Below, one piece after another: positions 1 through 10,520 of a stretch of DNA of 64,000 nucleotides. Made by a program: the position numbers and the translations under genes. This stretch comes from Cycas panzhihuaensis. Its lineage: Eukaryota; Cycadophyta. The stretch is from contig CM041465.1 of NCBI GenBank assembly GCA_023213395.1, positions 213,473,741 through 213,537,740 on the forward strand, given 5' to 3'. The notes beneath the pieces are model-generated. The model was not told where the DNA came from. It made no database searches and worked only from the letters and a program-made list of their open reading frames with translations. Every line of letters starts with the position of its first letter. Position 1 is the first letter of the stretch.

Positions 1-114
1 CTTTTCGCACCTTTTTCTTGGGCGCAGGACGGAAAGACGGGAGTCGAGATTTTGCTAAGTGTCCTCCAATCTACACTTCCCCCTTTTATTTTCAAATGAC
101 GGTATTTTAAACAA

Positions 115-159
<45 letters not shown>

Positions 160-799
160 TTTGTTTTGATTTTAATAAGTGTTATTATAAGTTGATCCAT
201 GTTTTACAATATTCAAGAACAAGGTAAGTGGCAAATCTAAAGTAAGAAGATCTATCTAAAACCATTATCCTTGCAAAAAATATATTCCACCATATGATGG
301 ATATATTGGTCCATCATATACACTCCATGAAATGAAAAATTATTTCGATAGAGTGTTCAACTATTCCAAAGATTAAGTTATAAGCTTGTAAACAAGCCCA
401 AACCAAACCTAATTTAAATTGACCTATTTACAAAGTTCCTTTTTCCAACCACAACAATAATAATAAAAGTAGATGGCCCTAAACATAAAATGTTTCTACT
501 CTACCACCCAAATCTAAGACTCTTTATGTATCTTTTGAGGAAGCAAACCCATTATCCAGCAATAAGTAAATAGTTTCTTCTAAAAAAAATCTTCCTCCCA
601 TGCATAAAGGGAAAATGATAGTTAATTTAATTGATACCATTGATTCCTTTATTACTATGAAAGTTCTTACTAGCAAATATTTGGAAGAAGGTTATTTCTC
701 TCAATCTAAATTACTTATTCTTCCTAAGATCCCTATGTGTGCAATATGCTTTGATTTCAATTGAGCCATCCCACTTAATGTTAAGGGTAAGTCACATTC
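1..799. other. Unclassified left edge, probably decayed gypsy A gag region
   Basis: No coding region could be recognised here. The first 115 bases are moderately GC-rich and match nothing else in the window. From about 240 onward the DNA is AT-rich with stops in every frame. Because the protease of gypsy A begins just downstream in the same orientation, the gag end of that element is the expected content, but I could not align it to the better kept gag of gypsy-2. Confidence 0.35.
116..156. repeat. (TG)n microsatellite
   Basis: About twenty uninterrupted TG units, followed by a short TTTG-like run. A simple dinucleotide repeat. Confidence 0.95.
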
Positions 800-1335
800 T
801 ATTGTGGTTAAATTATGGACTATTATTATTAGTATCTCCATGCTGGATACTTTATATTCTTACTCTGATTAAATCCAATAACTTTTAGAGGCCTTAGGAA
901 TTATAGGTGTGGATCTTAACACAAGGGTATTTAAACTTGTTATTACTTTTCATCCTTCCACACTCCCCTCTGAAAGTCAATAGCCCATAAATTCCCTTTT
1001 ATTTTTTATTTCAATTAAAATTAGAAAACTTCACCTTAATTATATTTTGGTTGACAATGGATCATCCATTAATGTGATGCCCATACATTTCATGCCTCTT
1101 CTTAAGATTTAAGCCTATAAGGCAATCTCTTAAGACCATTGTGGCTTTAATAATTTATGCAGAAAACCTTGAGGAGTTATTACACTTCCTAGTACAACTA
1201 AAGACAAAATGGATAATAAGGAAATTACTCTCATAAAAAAAGACCTTCACTACAACCTTTTGTTGGGTCATTATTAGATTAATACAATAGAAGCCATATG
1301 TTCTCTCTTTGGAGAACTCAAATAACTATATTAAG
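800..1335 (+). pseudogene. Gypsy A protease remnant
   Basis: Translation near 1045-1110 gives LVDNGSSINVMP, the aspartic protease active-site region (D-[NS]-G-S). It is followed by a fragment reading DLHYNLLLGH, which matches DVDYNLLLGCPW in the gypsy-2 protease. The stretch before it (about 805-900) aligns with the region just upstream of the gypsy-2 protease (SMLDTLYS against SIMDILRS, then LLEALG in both). Several in-frame stops are present. In a live element this enzyme would cut the Gag-Pol polyprotein inside the particle. Confidence 0.75.
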
Positions 1336-2054
1336 GAAAGGTCTATATTATTAAGCATATAGGTGTCCCGAACTTCCTTTTTACGTAATCCATCCAGAAG
1401 ACTCCTCCCAAAACTAAATCCCATGTTCCAAGATTCATATCTTTGGGATTTAGTTCTTGTGGAGTTAATCCTGCTATAAAGACTAATGCTAAGGATGCCA
1501 TAGTGGAAGCACCTCTTTGCTTAATTTATTTGGTATATCATATACTTTGTTAACCTACTCATTCTTAGGAGGTTTCACCGTTCTCTCATAGTTTAAGATT
1601 ATAACACAGGTTCTTCTATCGATGAAAGAGATTATCATTACTTTACTTCATGATGCTCATGCATGAAGAATACTTTCACTTGTACCCAATTTGGATGCCC
1701 CTCTTAGCTCCAAACCATACTATTTAAAACCATATATCATTAAAGAGTATAAACTATGATGATATCTCCTCTACAACCATACCTTAATGTATTTCACTAA
1801 GTTGTACTTTTTATATTGATTATTTTGAGAAATTCAAGGCTATTGTAGAGTATTCAAATAGTTGTCATATATATCTTCTACCTATCCATCATAAGTCAGG
1901 TTTTTAAAGTGCACTTTGCCTTTATCACCTTTAGCCATTAGAAAAAATTACATGGAAGAGTCTTTTCCCCTACATGTCGATACACCTCCCTATTTAAGGA
2001 GGGTAATGTCTTGCTTATGGGAGAAACTATTGATATTGATCTTTTGACTAATAA
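1336..2054 (+). other. Gypsy A spacer between protease and RT
   Basis: AT-rich, heavily stopped sequence in the position of the roughly 600-900 base linker between protease and RT in gypsy-2. No domain is visible. Confidence 0.5.
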
Positions 2055-2379
2055 TACTCCTTAAATCATTAAGATTTATGCAGAATATACATCCCTTGAT
2101 ATTCAACAATATCTTAAACTCTTCAAAGAATTTAGTGATATCTTATCTTAGGACTATAATGATATGTTAGGTATGGACACTAATATTATTATTCATAATA
2201 TCATCATATATCCTAATATAAAGCCTTATTAACAAAAACAAAAACCTATTCACCTAAAGCTCCCTTTCATGATTAATATATAAGTTAAAAAGTTACTTCA
2301 AATAAAATTTATCAAATCTACCGATTATCCCACTTAAATATCTATTATTATACCTGTATCCAAGAAGAAAGGGTCAATT
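2055..2379 (+). pseudogene. Gypsy A reverse transcriptase, N-terminal part
   Basis: The reading aligns with the start of the gypsy-2 RT: LFKEFSDIL against LFQEFQDVF, then a run around STDYPT against SIDYPKWVS, ending PVSKKKGSI against PIAKKNRTI. The frame is interrupted exactly there by LINE-1 and continues at 8954 after the second copy of the target duplication. Several stops are present, mostly TAA and TAG. Confidence 0.8.
2362..2379. repeat. Target site duplication of LINE-1, left copy
   Basis: The 18 bases aagaagaaagggtcaatt recur exactly at 8936-8953, on both sides of LINE-1. The copies lie inside the RT reading of gypsy A, which shows they are duplicated target. Confidence 0.95.
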
Positions 2380-2393
2380 ACCCCAGTTTGGAT

Positions 2394-2442
2394 GGACCTG
2401 TGAGGGCGAACGACGAACGGAACGGACCTGTGAGGGCGAACG
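2394..2442 (+). repeat. Tandem 19-bp repeat at the LINE-1 5' end
   Basis: ggacctgtgagggcgaacg occurs at 2394-2412 and again at 2424-2442, 30 bases apart. It lies in the first 65 bases of the element and may be a promoter subrepeat. That role is inference. Confidence 0.85.
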
Positions 2443-3042
2443 GTGACAAATCTACGAGGTTACAGGTTCTGCGAGGGTGTACAGGGAGGCGAAGGATCTG
2501 AGCCTCTGGCACTGGTGGCTAGGGTTAGAGAGGACCATGGAAGGAGGTGGGGGGGCGCCCCCCCAGTAAGGGCCGCCCAATGGTGTGAGTTTATGCACAA
2601 TCCAGACGCTATTAGCGATGGCATAGAGAGACGGAAGACCCTAAGCTGGGCTGTCAAGGAGGAAAGACGCTCCGTACGGAGCAAAGGAAGTACGAGGAGG
2701 AATACCCAGGTTTGGGTGCACTGTGCATGCACATGCAAGGACAGGGGAAGGTTGAAACGTGGACAGCGAAGAGTCTCGCTTGAGTTCCGGCTACAATGTT
2801 TGGTATTCCCACAAGGAATCGATGCAGAGCAGCTCCTAGATGAACAAAGAAGCTTATTCAAGGGTTCTGCAGTCTCAAGAGCTTTGGCCATAAGCAGAAA
2901 TTGGATTGTCCAAACGTGGAATTCCAGGAAGGCAGTGAGCTTAAACAAGGGAGCTAGGGTACGCAAAGATAAGTGCATGTTAATGGTGAGTCTTTATTGT
3001 TTTTATAGTCTGTGTAAGTTTTTTCTCCTACTGTTCATATGA
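2443..3042 (+). other. Uninterrupted leader reading frame of LINE-1
   Basis: A 199-codon frame stays open through the GC-rich leader and ends at the TGA of an ATGA overlap with the first ATG of the ORF1 frame at 3039. I recognise no domain: it is rich in Arg, Cys, Trp and Gln and ends in a hydrophobic stretch (about residues 180-199). The opposite strand is also open for 172 codons in the same place, so base composition alone could explain the openness. Treat it as a possible ORF0 or as non-coding leader. Confidence 0.3.
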
Positions 3043-4501
3043 TGCAAACAACTCTGAACCATTCTCAGTCCTCTCCCATGGGGAGGACCTACCTTGATGT
3101 TTATAGAAATGGGAACCATGAGGAACAAGAAATTATCCTTGTTAAGATTGGAAACAGATTTAAAATCTCGATACCGAAAGAAGTAACCGAAAAGACCATA
3201 CAATATTGGGAAAATAGCCTGGTAAGTAGGTTTTAGAGTCCCAGGCTAGGACTGGACATCATTAGAGAGTGGATTAGAAACAAGTGGAAAACCAGAAATC
3301 CAGTTCAAGTCATGGCAATGCCCAAGGGATGCGTCCTTTTTAGGTTTTCAAACCAGGAGGACATGATCCCCATCTTACTAAAATCCCCATGGATGTTTGG
3401 GAGGAAGGCCATTTCATTAGAGAAGTGGCACCCTGATTTTGATCCAAGCACTCCTGTGGTAAAACAAGCCCTGGTTTGGGTTCAATTACCTGGGCTCCCT
3501 TTGCATTTCTAGAACCCGAGGCGGTGAAGGCGTAGAACAATCGGGTCACTACTAGCTTTGCATTCAGCCACAAAACATAGATCCAAACTAATGAATGCCA
3601 GATTCTGTGTTATGGCCAGGCTCGATAGTGAGCTCCCAAATGAGGTAGAGATTGAGTCGGATGACATATATATCATCCAAGGTCTATTTTATGAAGTGGA
3701 GGGCTTTAGGTGCGCAAAATGCAAGACTAGGGGGCATCTCCCCTTTCAATGCCCAGGGGTTCCATTGAGGGTGGATAATGAGGAGATAGGTAAAGAGAAA
3801 GATGAGTCTAGTGGGGAGGCAGAGGCAGAAGAAACTGATAGATCTGGCAAGGATGGAAATGAGAATGACGAAAGAACCGAGATACCTAGTAGGACTGAGG
3901 CATTTGATGGAGTTGGGATACCCCACAGCGTGAAAATCCAAGTTCTGGAAGGTGAGACGGTTTCTGCTTTGGTTCGCCCCACAAATAATGTGGCAGTAAA
4001 CAAAGCAGTTCAGGAAGTTGGGGGTAAGGACTCAGTCGTACCTGAGGTTGGAAGGGGTTTTTCCAAAGATGCAGAGATAGGTATCCAGGGTCCAACTCCG
4101 TGCCTGGATCTGGGGCAGGCGTCTGAGGATGTTAAGGATCAACCAATGGGTCTTAGCGGCTTGGAGGGGGGGGGGGGAGGGGGGTTCCTCCCCCTACAGC
4201 CATAGAACCGGCTTTGGCTAGGTTTGCAAAGAACATAAATTGGGACCTAGAGGACTACTTTTACGAGCACAAGAGGGGGACCAGGAGAGCAGTTCAAGAG
4301 GAGGGACAAGGTGTATATGGCGAAGGTGGGGCAGGAATCGGGCCTAAAGGTGTAGATTCAGAAAAAGGAGGAGGCGGGACACGCAAATGGGTATCAAAAA
4401 GTAATATAACAGAGGTGAGGAGGGCTCTAGATTATGGGATAGAGAAGAAGGTGGGTAAACCTCCCAAAAAGGCTATTAGAGAAAAAGAAACACAAGCTTA
4501 G
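3039..4501 (+). pseudogene. LINE-1 ORF1 (DUF4283-like, CCHC zinc knuckle)
   Basis: ORF1 of plant LINEs encodes an RNA-binding, gag-like chaperone. From 3039 one frame reads a DUF4283-type domain, including VLFRFSNQEDM and VWVQLPGLPLHF. It then reaches a knuckle at about 3711-3755, CAKCKTRGHLPFQC, which fits C-X2-C-X4-H-X4-C. An acidic, low-complexity C-terminal half follows. TAG stops lie near 3234 and 3510. An 11-base G run at 4167-4177 precedes a change of frame: the last 95 codons (4214-4501) are in another frame and end just before ORF2. The product would have been about 480 residues. Confidence 0.8.
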
Positions 4502-4602
4502 ATAGATATGGATCACCAGAGTACGTTAAAGGAGGGGGGGGGCGTTAGAAGGCCCTAACCTCAGAAGCAGGAAAGGATGCGGGGTGTAGCTCCGAGTCAT
4601 CC

Positions 4603-7600
4603 ATGAAGGTTCTATCTTAGAACATTAGGGGGCTAAACGCTCCTTCCAAGCAAAGACTGGTGAGAGATATAAGGATTAGGACAGAAGCAGATCTTATTCT
4701 TCTGTAGGAGACTAAATTGGAATAGACTAAGAAAAGAGAGGTGCTTAATAAGATTTGGAGAAGGGGTGAGGGGAGGACTTGTGTTGGCTCAGCAAACTCT
4801 GAGGGGTTGGCCACACTTTGGAACCCGAATAGGTGGCAAGGGTATGAGGTGTGCAAGAGTGAGCACTTCATCACCGTCGGCTTGGTCAGCGTTTCGACTA
4901 ACAAGGTGTATTGGATATCCAATATATATGCCCCCACTACTGCTAAGGGCAGGAAGAGATTATGGGATAGTCTAGTGGAGGCCCACAAAGATTGGGAAGG
5001 CCCTTGGTTGGTGGGGGGGGATTTTAATTCCCCCCTAAGCCTGGAACAGAAGAAAGGGGGCCAAGGTGGGTGGACCAGAAGCATGTCCGATCTTGGAGAG
5101 TTCTTGCAAAAGGGTGGTTTGATGGATGTTCCCCTCGGGGGGGGAGCTAGGTATACCTGGTCCAACAGGTGGTTAGGTCATAACCACATTTAGTGTAGAT
5201 TGGACAGGATGCTAACAAATTATGAGTGGGCCTGCCATTTTTAAGGAATTTGGTTGGAGGCCCTCCCGAAATCTGGGTCAGATCACTCTCCTCTTTTACT
5301 CAAGGGTTTCGCCTCGATTTTTCATAAGGGGGTGCCTTTCCGATTTGAACTCATGTGGCAGAAACATCCAGATCTGAGAGGAAGGATCGACGATTGGTGG
5401 GGAGTCCAGGTCCAGGGCTGTGCCATGTATAGGTTCTCGAAGAAGTTGAATTGGGTCAAGCAACAAATTAAGACCTAGAACAGGGAGGTCTTTGGAAATA
5501 TTTTCGAAGATAAGGGGGCCCTATTGGTGGAGCTAAAAGGGATTGAGGATAGGATCCAGATTGAGGGAGGAACCCTAGATTTGAATCAAATTAAACAGTC
5601 CACATCCAGGAAACTAGAAGTGGTGTTGGAAAGGGAGGAAATTTTCTGGAAGCAGAAATCCAAAGAGCAGTGGATAAGGGAGGGGGATAGAAATACTAAG
5701 TTCTTCCACCTGTCCACTATGAGGCACAGGGCTCATAACAGGATCAGCAAAATTTACAGCAGGGATGGGGTTGTGTATGAGGCGAAGGACCAGATTGGAG
5801 GAATTGCAATGGATTACTTCAAGGAGCTATACACTGAACCAAGATGTTAGGATCCTGATATGAGGGCGGTTCTCTTGCAATATATTCTGAAAGTGATCAC
5901 TGAGGCCCTAAACAATAAGCTGACAGAACCTTTTTCCCAGGAGGAGGTCGAGAGGCCCTTATTTAAAATGGGTAGGGATAAGGCTCTAGGGCTGGATGGG
6001 TTCCCTCCTAGAATTTTTCAAGAATACTGGGAGATAATTAAGGATGATCTAATGTCGGTGCTTAATGAATTTTTCTTAAGTCACACTATTCTGAAAGAGT
6101 GGCAAGCTACCTTCTTGGCCTTGATTCTGAAGAAGGAGGGAGCAGATGTCATGGAAGACTTTAGATCGAATAGCCTGTGCAACGTAAAATACAAGATATT
6201 GGCCAAAGTGTTAGCAAATCATCTGAGGGAGACCCTTCCGGCAGTTATTTCTCCTAATCAAGATGGTTTTGTTAAAGGAAGACAGATCACAGATGGTATT
6301 ATTACTGTCCATGAAACCCTACACTCGACTCTTCAACGCAAGGAAGCAGGTATGATAATTAAAACAGATATGTCCAAAGCCTACGATCGGGTGGCTTGGG
6401 ACTATCTGCTAGAATGTCTTGAGGCGTTCGATTTTGGGGAGGTTTGGAGGGACTAGATGAGATGTTGTATATCTAGGGTATCCTTTTCAGTGTTGATAAA
6501 CGAGAGATCGACTCCTTTCTTTACTGGATCCAGGGGTTTAAGGCAAGGTGATCGCCTCTCTCCCTTTTTATTCATTATTATGGCAGAATTGTTAGGTAGG
6601 GTGACTATGGAGGCCCAGCGGAGAGGGAGGTTAACTGGTTTGAGAGCTTCCTCCAGTCTGGACAATATCGTGCATCACCAGTTTATAGACGATAATATTT
6701 TTCTGTGCAGGGCCTCCCTGCGGGAGGCCAGGGCTTTAAAAATAGGTTTACAGGCTTATGAAAGGGCAACAAACCAAAAAATCAATCTGGGCAAAAATTC
6801 GGCCTTTTTTATCAATACTCCGGAGAGGCAGCAAAGAAGAATCAGCAGGGTTCTAGAGATTGCCAAAAGTCCCCTCCCTAGTTCATACCTAGGTATGCCT
6901 CTTTTTGTGGGGAAGATGGGGAAGGAATTGTGGGATCCAGTTGTGAGTAGATTCAATAGGAAGTTAGTGGGATGGAAAGGGGCTCTTCTCAGTTGGGCTA
7001 GGAAAATACAGTTAGTGGTGGCCTCCCTGCAGAGTATCCCACTCTATCATATGACCGTTTTTAAAATGTTGAGTAGGGTTATCTCCATTCTGGAAGGAAT
7101 CATGAAGAGATTTCTTTGGTTGGGAGCTGAAGACAAAAAGAGAGTCCACCTAGTGTCATGGGAGAAGGTCTTGAAGCCTAAGTGGGCGGGAGGTCTCAAT
7201 GTTAGAAGGTTGGGCCTCTTTAATGAAGCTCTTTTGGCAAAAACAGGGTGGAGACTCATAAAAGAAGCCGGATCGGTTTGGGGGAGAATCATTGCAAGAA
7301 AGTACTTTGGGGACAAACTTTCTTTGATGGAGGAGGGTCTTTGCTCAGAAGGCTTCCCTATCTAGAGGGCCATCAGGACCTCGAGGCCCCTCCTGCGGGT
7401 AGGTACACATTGGAAATTGGGAGACGGAGAAAGCATCAGGTTCTGGGAAGATTATTGGTGTGGGCACTCTAAATCAGAGGAGCTGCCTAATATCGGTATC
7501 ATGAAGAGGGAATGTGTGAACTACTATGGCACTCTTGTTAAGAATTACTGGGTAGGGCAAGGAAAGGATAGGCGGTGGAGATCGTTTGAGGAGTTGCAAG

Positions 7601-8820
7601 GACTTAAGGAGGAGACCCTCAGGGTGAAAGGGGTATTGGAAAATCGGTACATACCGAAACGGTTTGTGCTTGACACTCTAGTATGGCCCCCTTCATCCTC
7701 GGGCTCATATTCCGTTAAGGCTGGGTATAATCTGATGATGAGTAGGGAAGGATGGGAAAGGAATGATTTTCTAGCAGGGGTTTGGAAGTTGGGGATTCTC
7801 CCAAAGATAGCAGCTTTTTGGTGGTTATGCCTTCAAAACAAATTACTAACGTTGGATAATCTCTCAAAAAGGGGCTTTTAGATGGCGAGCAGGTACATGC
7901 TATGTAAGATGGAAGTAGAAACTTTGGATCACCTGTGTATTCACTACCCATATACTTCTGGAATTTAGAGTGATATTTGGGTCAGGCTGGGGATAGTTTG
8001 GGTCTCATCAAAATCCCTAAAAGATAAATGGATAGCATGGATTTCTCCTTTCAAAAGCAAAACTCTTGCTAGCCTCTAGAAGATGATCCTCCCAGCTGGC
8101 TCTTGGCACATTTGGAAAGAACGAAACAGAAGGATTTTCGGGGCAAAGAAAAGGATAGTCCAATTCTGCTTACTGAGATCAGGAAGGGTATCTCAGAAAT
8201 GATGGTTACCCCAAAGGAGGACAGGATCCCCAAGGTAGAAGAAGGCCTTATTGAGGACTGGGGTATAGTCCCCTCGAAGGATGGCTGAGAGAGGAGAAGA
8301 GGTGCTAAGTGGAGCCCTCATGATATATCATAGGGAAAAATCAATTTTGATGGAGTGGCCAAAGGCAATCCAGGGGAGGCGGGAGGGGGAGGCCTATGTA
8401 GGGATCATGTGGGCAACCTGAAATGGGCTTTTGCGGAGTATCTTGGTGTCCAATCGAACCAGAAAGCTGAGGTTCGGGCCATGCTGAGGGCGACAACTCA
8501 AATGGACGAGGAGGATATGCAGAAGGTGATCATAGAGGGTGACTCTATGTATATCATAAAATGTTTAAGAGGGGAAGCAGATCCTGGGTGGGACAATATA
8601 AACATTTTTAGGGATGTTCAGGATGTTTTGAGCTCCAAAATTGGTGTCCAGATTTAGCATATTTATAAGGAAGGAAACTCGGCTGCAGAGTGGCTAGCAA
8701 ACTGGGTTGTGATAAATAAAAGAACTAAAGTTTGGAAAGAAGACTTCCCGGAAGAGTTACTGAGACTGGTTAGGGCTGACACACATATGGGGGAGGTAGA
8801 TATGAGGTTCTATATTTAGG
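4603..8820 (+). pseudogene. LINE-1 ORF2: endonuclease, RT, zf-RVT and RNase H
   Basis: ORF2 supplies target nicking and target-primed reverse transcription. The frame from ATG 4603 gives an apurinic-type endonuclease with NIRGLN, ETK, GGDFN (near 5020) and SDHSPL (near 5277). RT follows (about 5940-6950) with TDMSKAYDRVAWDY, LRQGDRLSPFLF and a catalytic box FIDDN, where plant L1 RTs usually have FADDT. A zinc-binding zf-RVT segment lies at about 7690-7950. A frameshift near 8150-8200 leads to RNase H (about 8335-8710) with INFDG, KAEVRA, EGDS and NSAAEWLAN. At least eleven nonsense codons interrupt it, nearly all TAG. The fourth RNase H carboxylate appears as Glu where LINE-2 and LINE-3 have Asp. 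Confidence 0.92.
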
Positions 8821-8935
8821 TTAGACCATGGGCCTGTCATGGTCATCTTTCTTAAGCCGCTTGGCCTTGTTGTACAGAGTTTGGGGACCTAGTTAAAACC
8901 CCTTCAATATTATTTTACCTTATCAAAAAAAAAAG

Positions 8936-8953
8936 AAGAAGAAAGGGTCAATT
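8936..8953. repeat. Target site duplication of LINE-1, right copy
   Basis: Exact second copy of the 18-base sequence at 2362-2379. Gypsy A RT reading resumes after it. Confidence 0.95.
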
Positions 8954-9035
8954 CACATTTGTATTTATTTCAAAAATATTAATGAAGCCTACCTAAGGGA
9001 TAATTCCCATCCCCTATTCATTAACTATTTTATAT
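8954..9035 (+). pseudogene. Gypsy A RT, short central piece
   Basis: The reading continues from 2379: ICIYFKNINEAYLRDN aligns with ICVNFRDINNACPKDN of gypsy-2. It breaks off between about 9025 and 9040, where a minus-strand gypsy protease begins. Confidence 0.8.
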
Positions 9036-9540
9036 TTCTTCCTTCCTTCCTGAATCTTATAAATAGCTCATTTAGATTCATTTTAAAAATTCCAAGTATA
9101 ATGAGCCATTGATTGCCCAACACAATATCTACACCTCCCACATCAATGACATAAAAGTCTTATGTAATATTGACATTCTTACTATACGATGAAGGTTTTT
9201 ATCATGCCTTGCCCTGATATTACCTATATTCCGTGAACATTTACTTGGAAACAAGGAGTCCTTAATGGAAATAATCTCAGTTATTGAGTATAATTTCTAT
9301 CAATAAAATTATAAGTGTTACTTGTATCTAGCAAAACTATAATAGCTTGATTTTTAATAGATCCTTGTAATTTTAATGTATTTGATTGAGTGAAATTGCT
9401 TATAGATAAGAATGTCATTTTTGGATTATCAACCTTGAGATTACAATAACTTCCCTTATGTTCATAGTTATGACAATCTCCTTGGTTATTTTCTAACCCT
9501 TGTTCTTGTTCTTCTTTATCAATATTATCATCAGGCAATA
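9036..9540 (-). pseudogene. Gypsy B aspartic protease
   Basis: The minus-strand frame at 9538-9281 reads QAIIVLLDTSNTYNFID, the retropepsin active site (normally D-S-G-[AST]-[ST]-H-x-F-I). The G is replaced, D-T-S. Further on, around 9150-9040, the reading VDIVLGNQWLIILG matches the usual LGxxWL segment at the end of plant gypsy proteases. Several stops lie between the two. In life it would process Gag-Pol. Confidence 0.8.
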
Positions 9541-9549
9541 ATCCAATTG

Positions 9550-10520
9550 TTTATAACTAGTTCCTTTGACATTTATGTCCAAGACCCTAGTTGTCTTCGC
9601 ATCTAAAACATAGGTATTTTTTTCCTTAACTCTTTTTGTTCAATTCTTGTCTTTTGAATGATTAGTTTGTCAAGACGATTTAAATTAATTGATAATGGTT
9701 GATGCTAAGTATTTGGTAATGGATAATGGTAAACACATATAGGAATATAGGGGTTTGTTTTTATTTTAGAGAATGTGTTGAGCTTATCTTCGTGTGTTTT
9801 GGCTAATTGTATCACTTTGTTAACATCTTTTGGTTCTTGGATCTTAACATTGGCTTGGATCTTTGTTATCAAGCCATCAATGTATAATTGAATAAGTCTA
9901 TTATTTGAGATATCTTCTGATACATAACTTAACTTAGCGAAGGTTGTGCTATATTCTTCTATAGATCTAATTTGTTTTAAATTTCATAATTCATAATAGT
10001 AATTGCAATTGGTTATTGTTTCAAATTGTTTAACGAATAAATAAACAAATTATTTCTAAGTCAGTGATTAGTTTTAAAATGAAGTATATTCTAGACATTG
10101 CCACCATTCACATGCTATTCTGTCCATATGTAGGGAGTTAAAGTAGCTTGTTGTGTTGGCTCAATTTCAACTAGATGAAAATAGTTTTCTATTTACTACA
10201 TCCATACTCTTGGTTCATGTTATTTCTGCTCAATATTGAAATGTTATATTATAATTATTTCTAGTCTTTTTTTTTTTTTTGGCTATATGGTTTATAAATA
10301 GTTAAAATATACTTGAAATCCAACCACTTTTTATTCTTTAGGAGTTAGATTTTGGTAGTCATTAAGATATTTTCTAATAGGTTTATTGTCGAGATTAGCT
10401 TGAGTTGTTCAAGGACCTAAATGATCCTTGGTCAATCAAGTTCTAGCATATGATTGAAGACTAATTCCTTCATCCTCAGAGTCGAGAACAATTATGTCTT
10501 CTTCCATACCTACTGCCATG
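9550..10520 (-). pseudogene. Gypsy B gag
   Basis: The minus-strand translation shows a retrotransposon gag domain: LHMDRIACEWWQCLEYTSF (about 10130-10070), then EEYSTTFAKLSYVSEDIS and NRLIQLYIDGLITKIQA (about 9990-9850). These correspond to the conserved W-W and L-x-x-F-I-x-G-L segments of plant gypsy gag. A knuckle region before the protease is too decayed to call. Gag would form the particle around the element RNA. Confidence 0.75.

Larger units (their letters stand above)
2380..8935 (+). mobile_element. LINE-1: near full-length plant L1-type retrotransposon
   Basis: A 6.6-kb non-LTR element bounded by an exact 18-bp target duplication and ending in TATC plus an A-rich tail. It has a GC-rich leader, ORF1 (DUF4283-like region plus CCHC knuckle) and ORF2 (endonuclease, RT, zf-RVT, RNase H). 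Both ORFs carry stops and frameshifts, so this copy is dead. The 5' end carries a short tandem duplication, as promoters or full-length starts often do, and supports insertion without large 5' truncation. LINE-2 is a 5'-truncated relative of the same family. Confidence 0.93.

Noticed and set aside
2460-2978. 172-codon frame on the minus strand in the LINE-1 leader
   Set aside because: It overlaps the + strand open frame, shows no domain and is explained by GC-rich composition.
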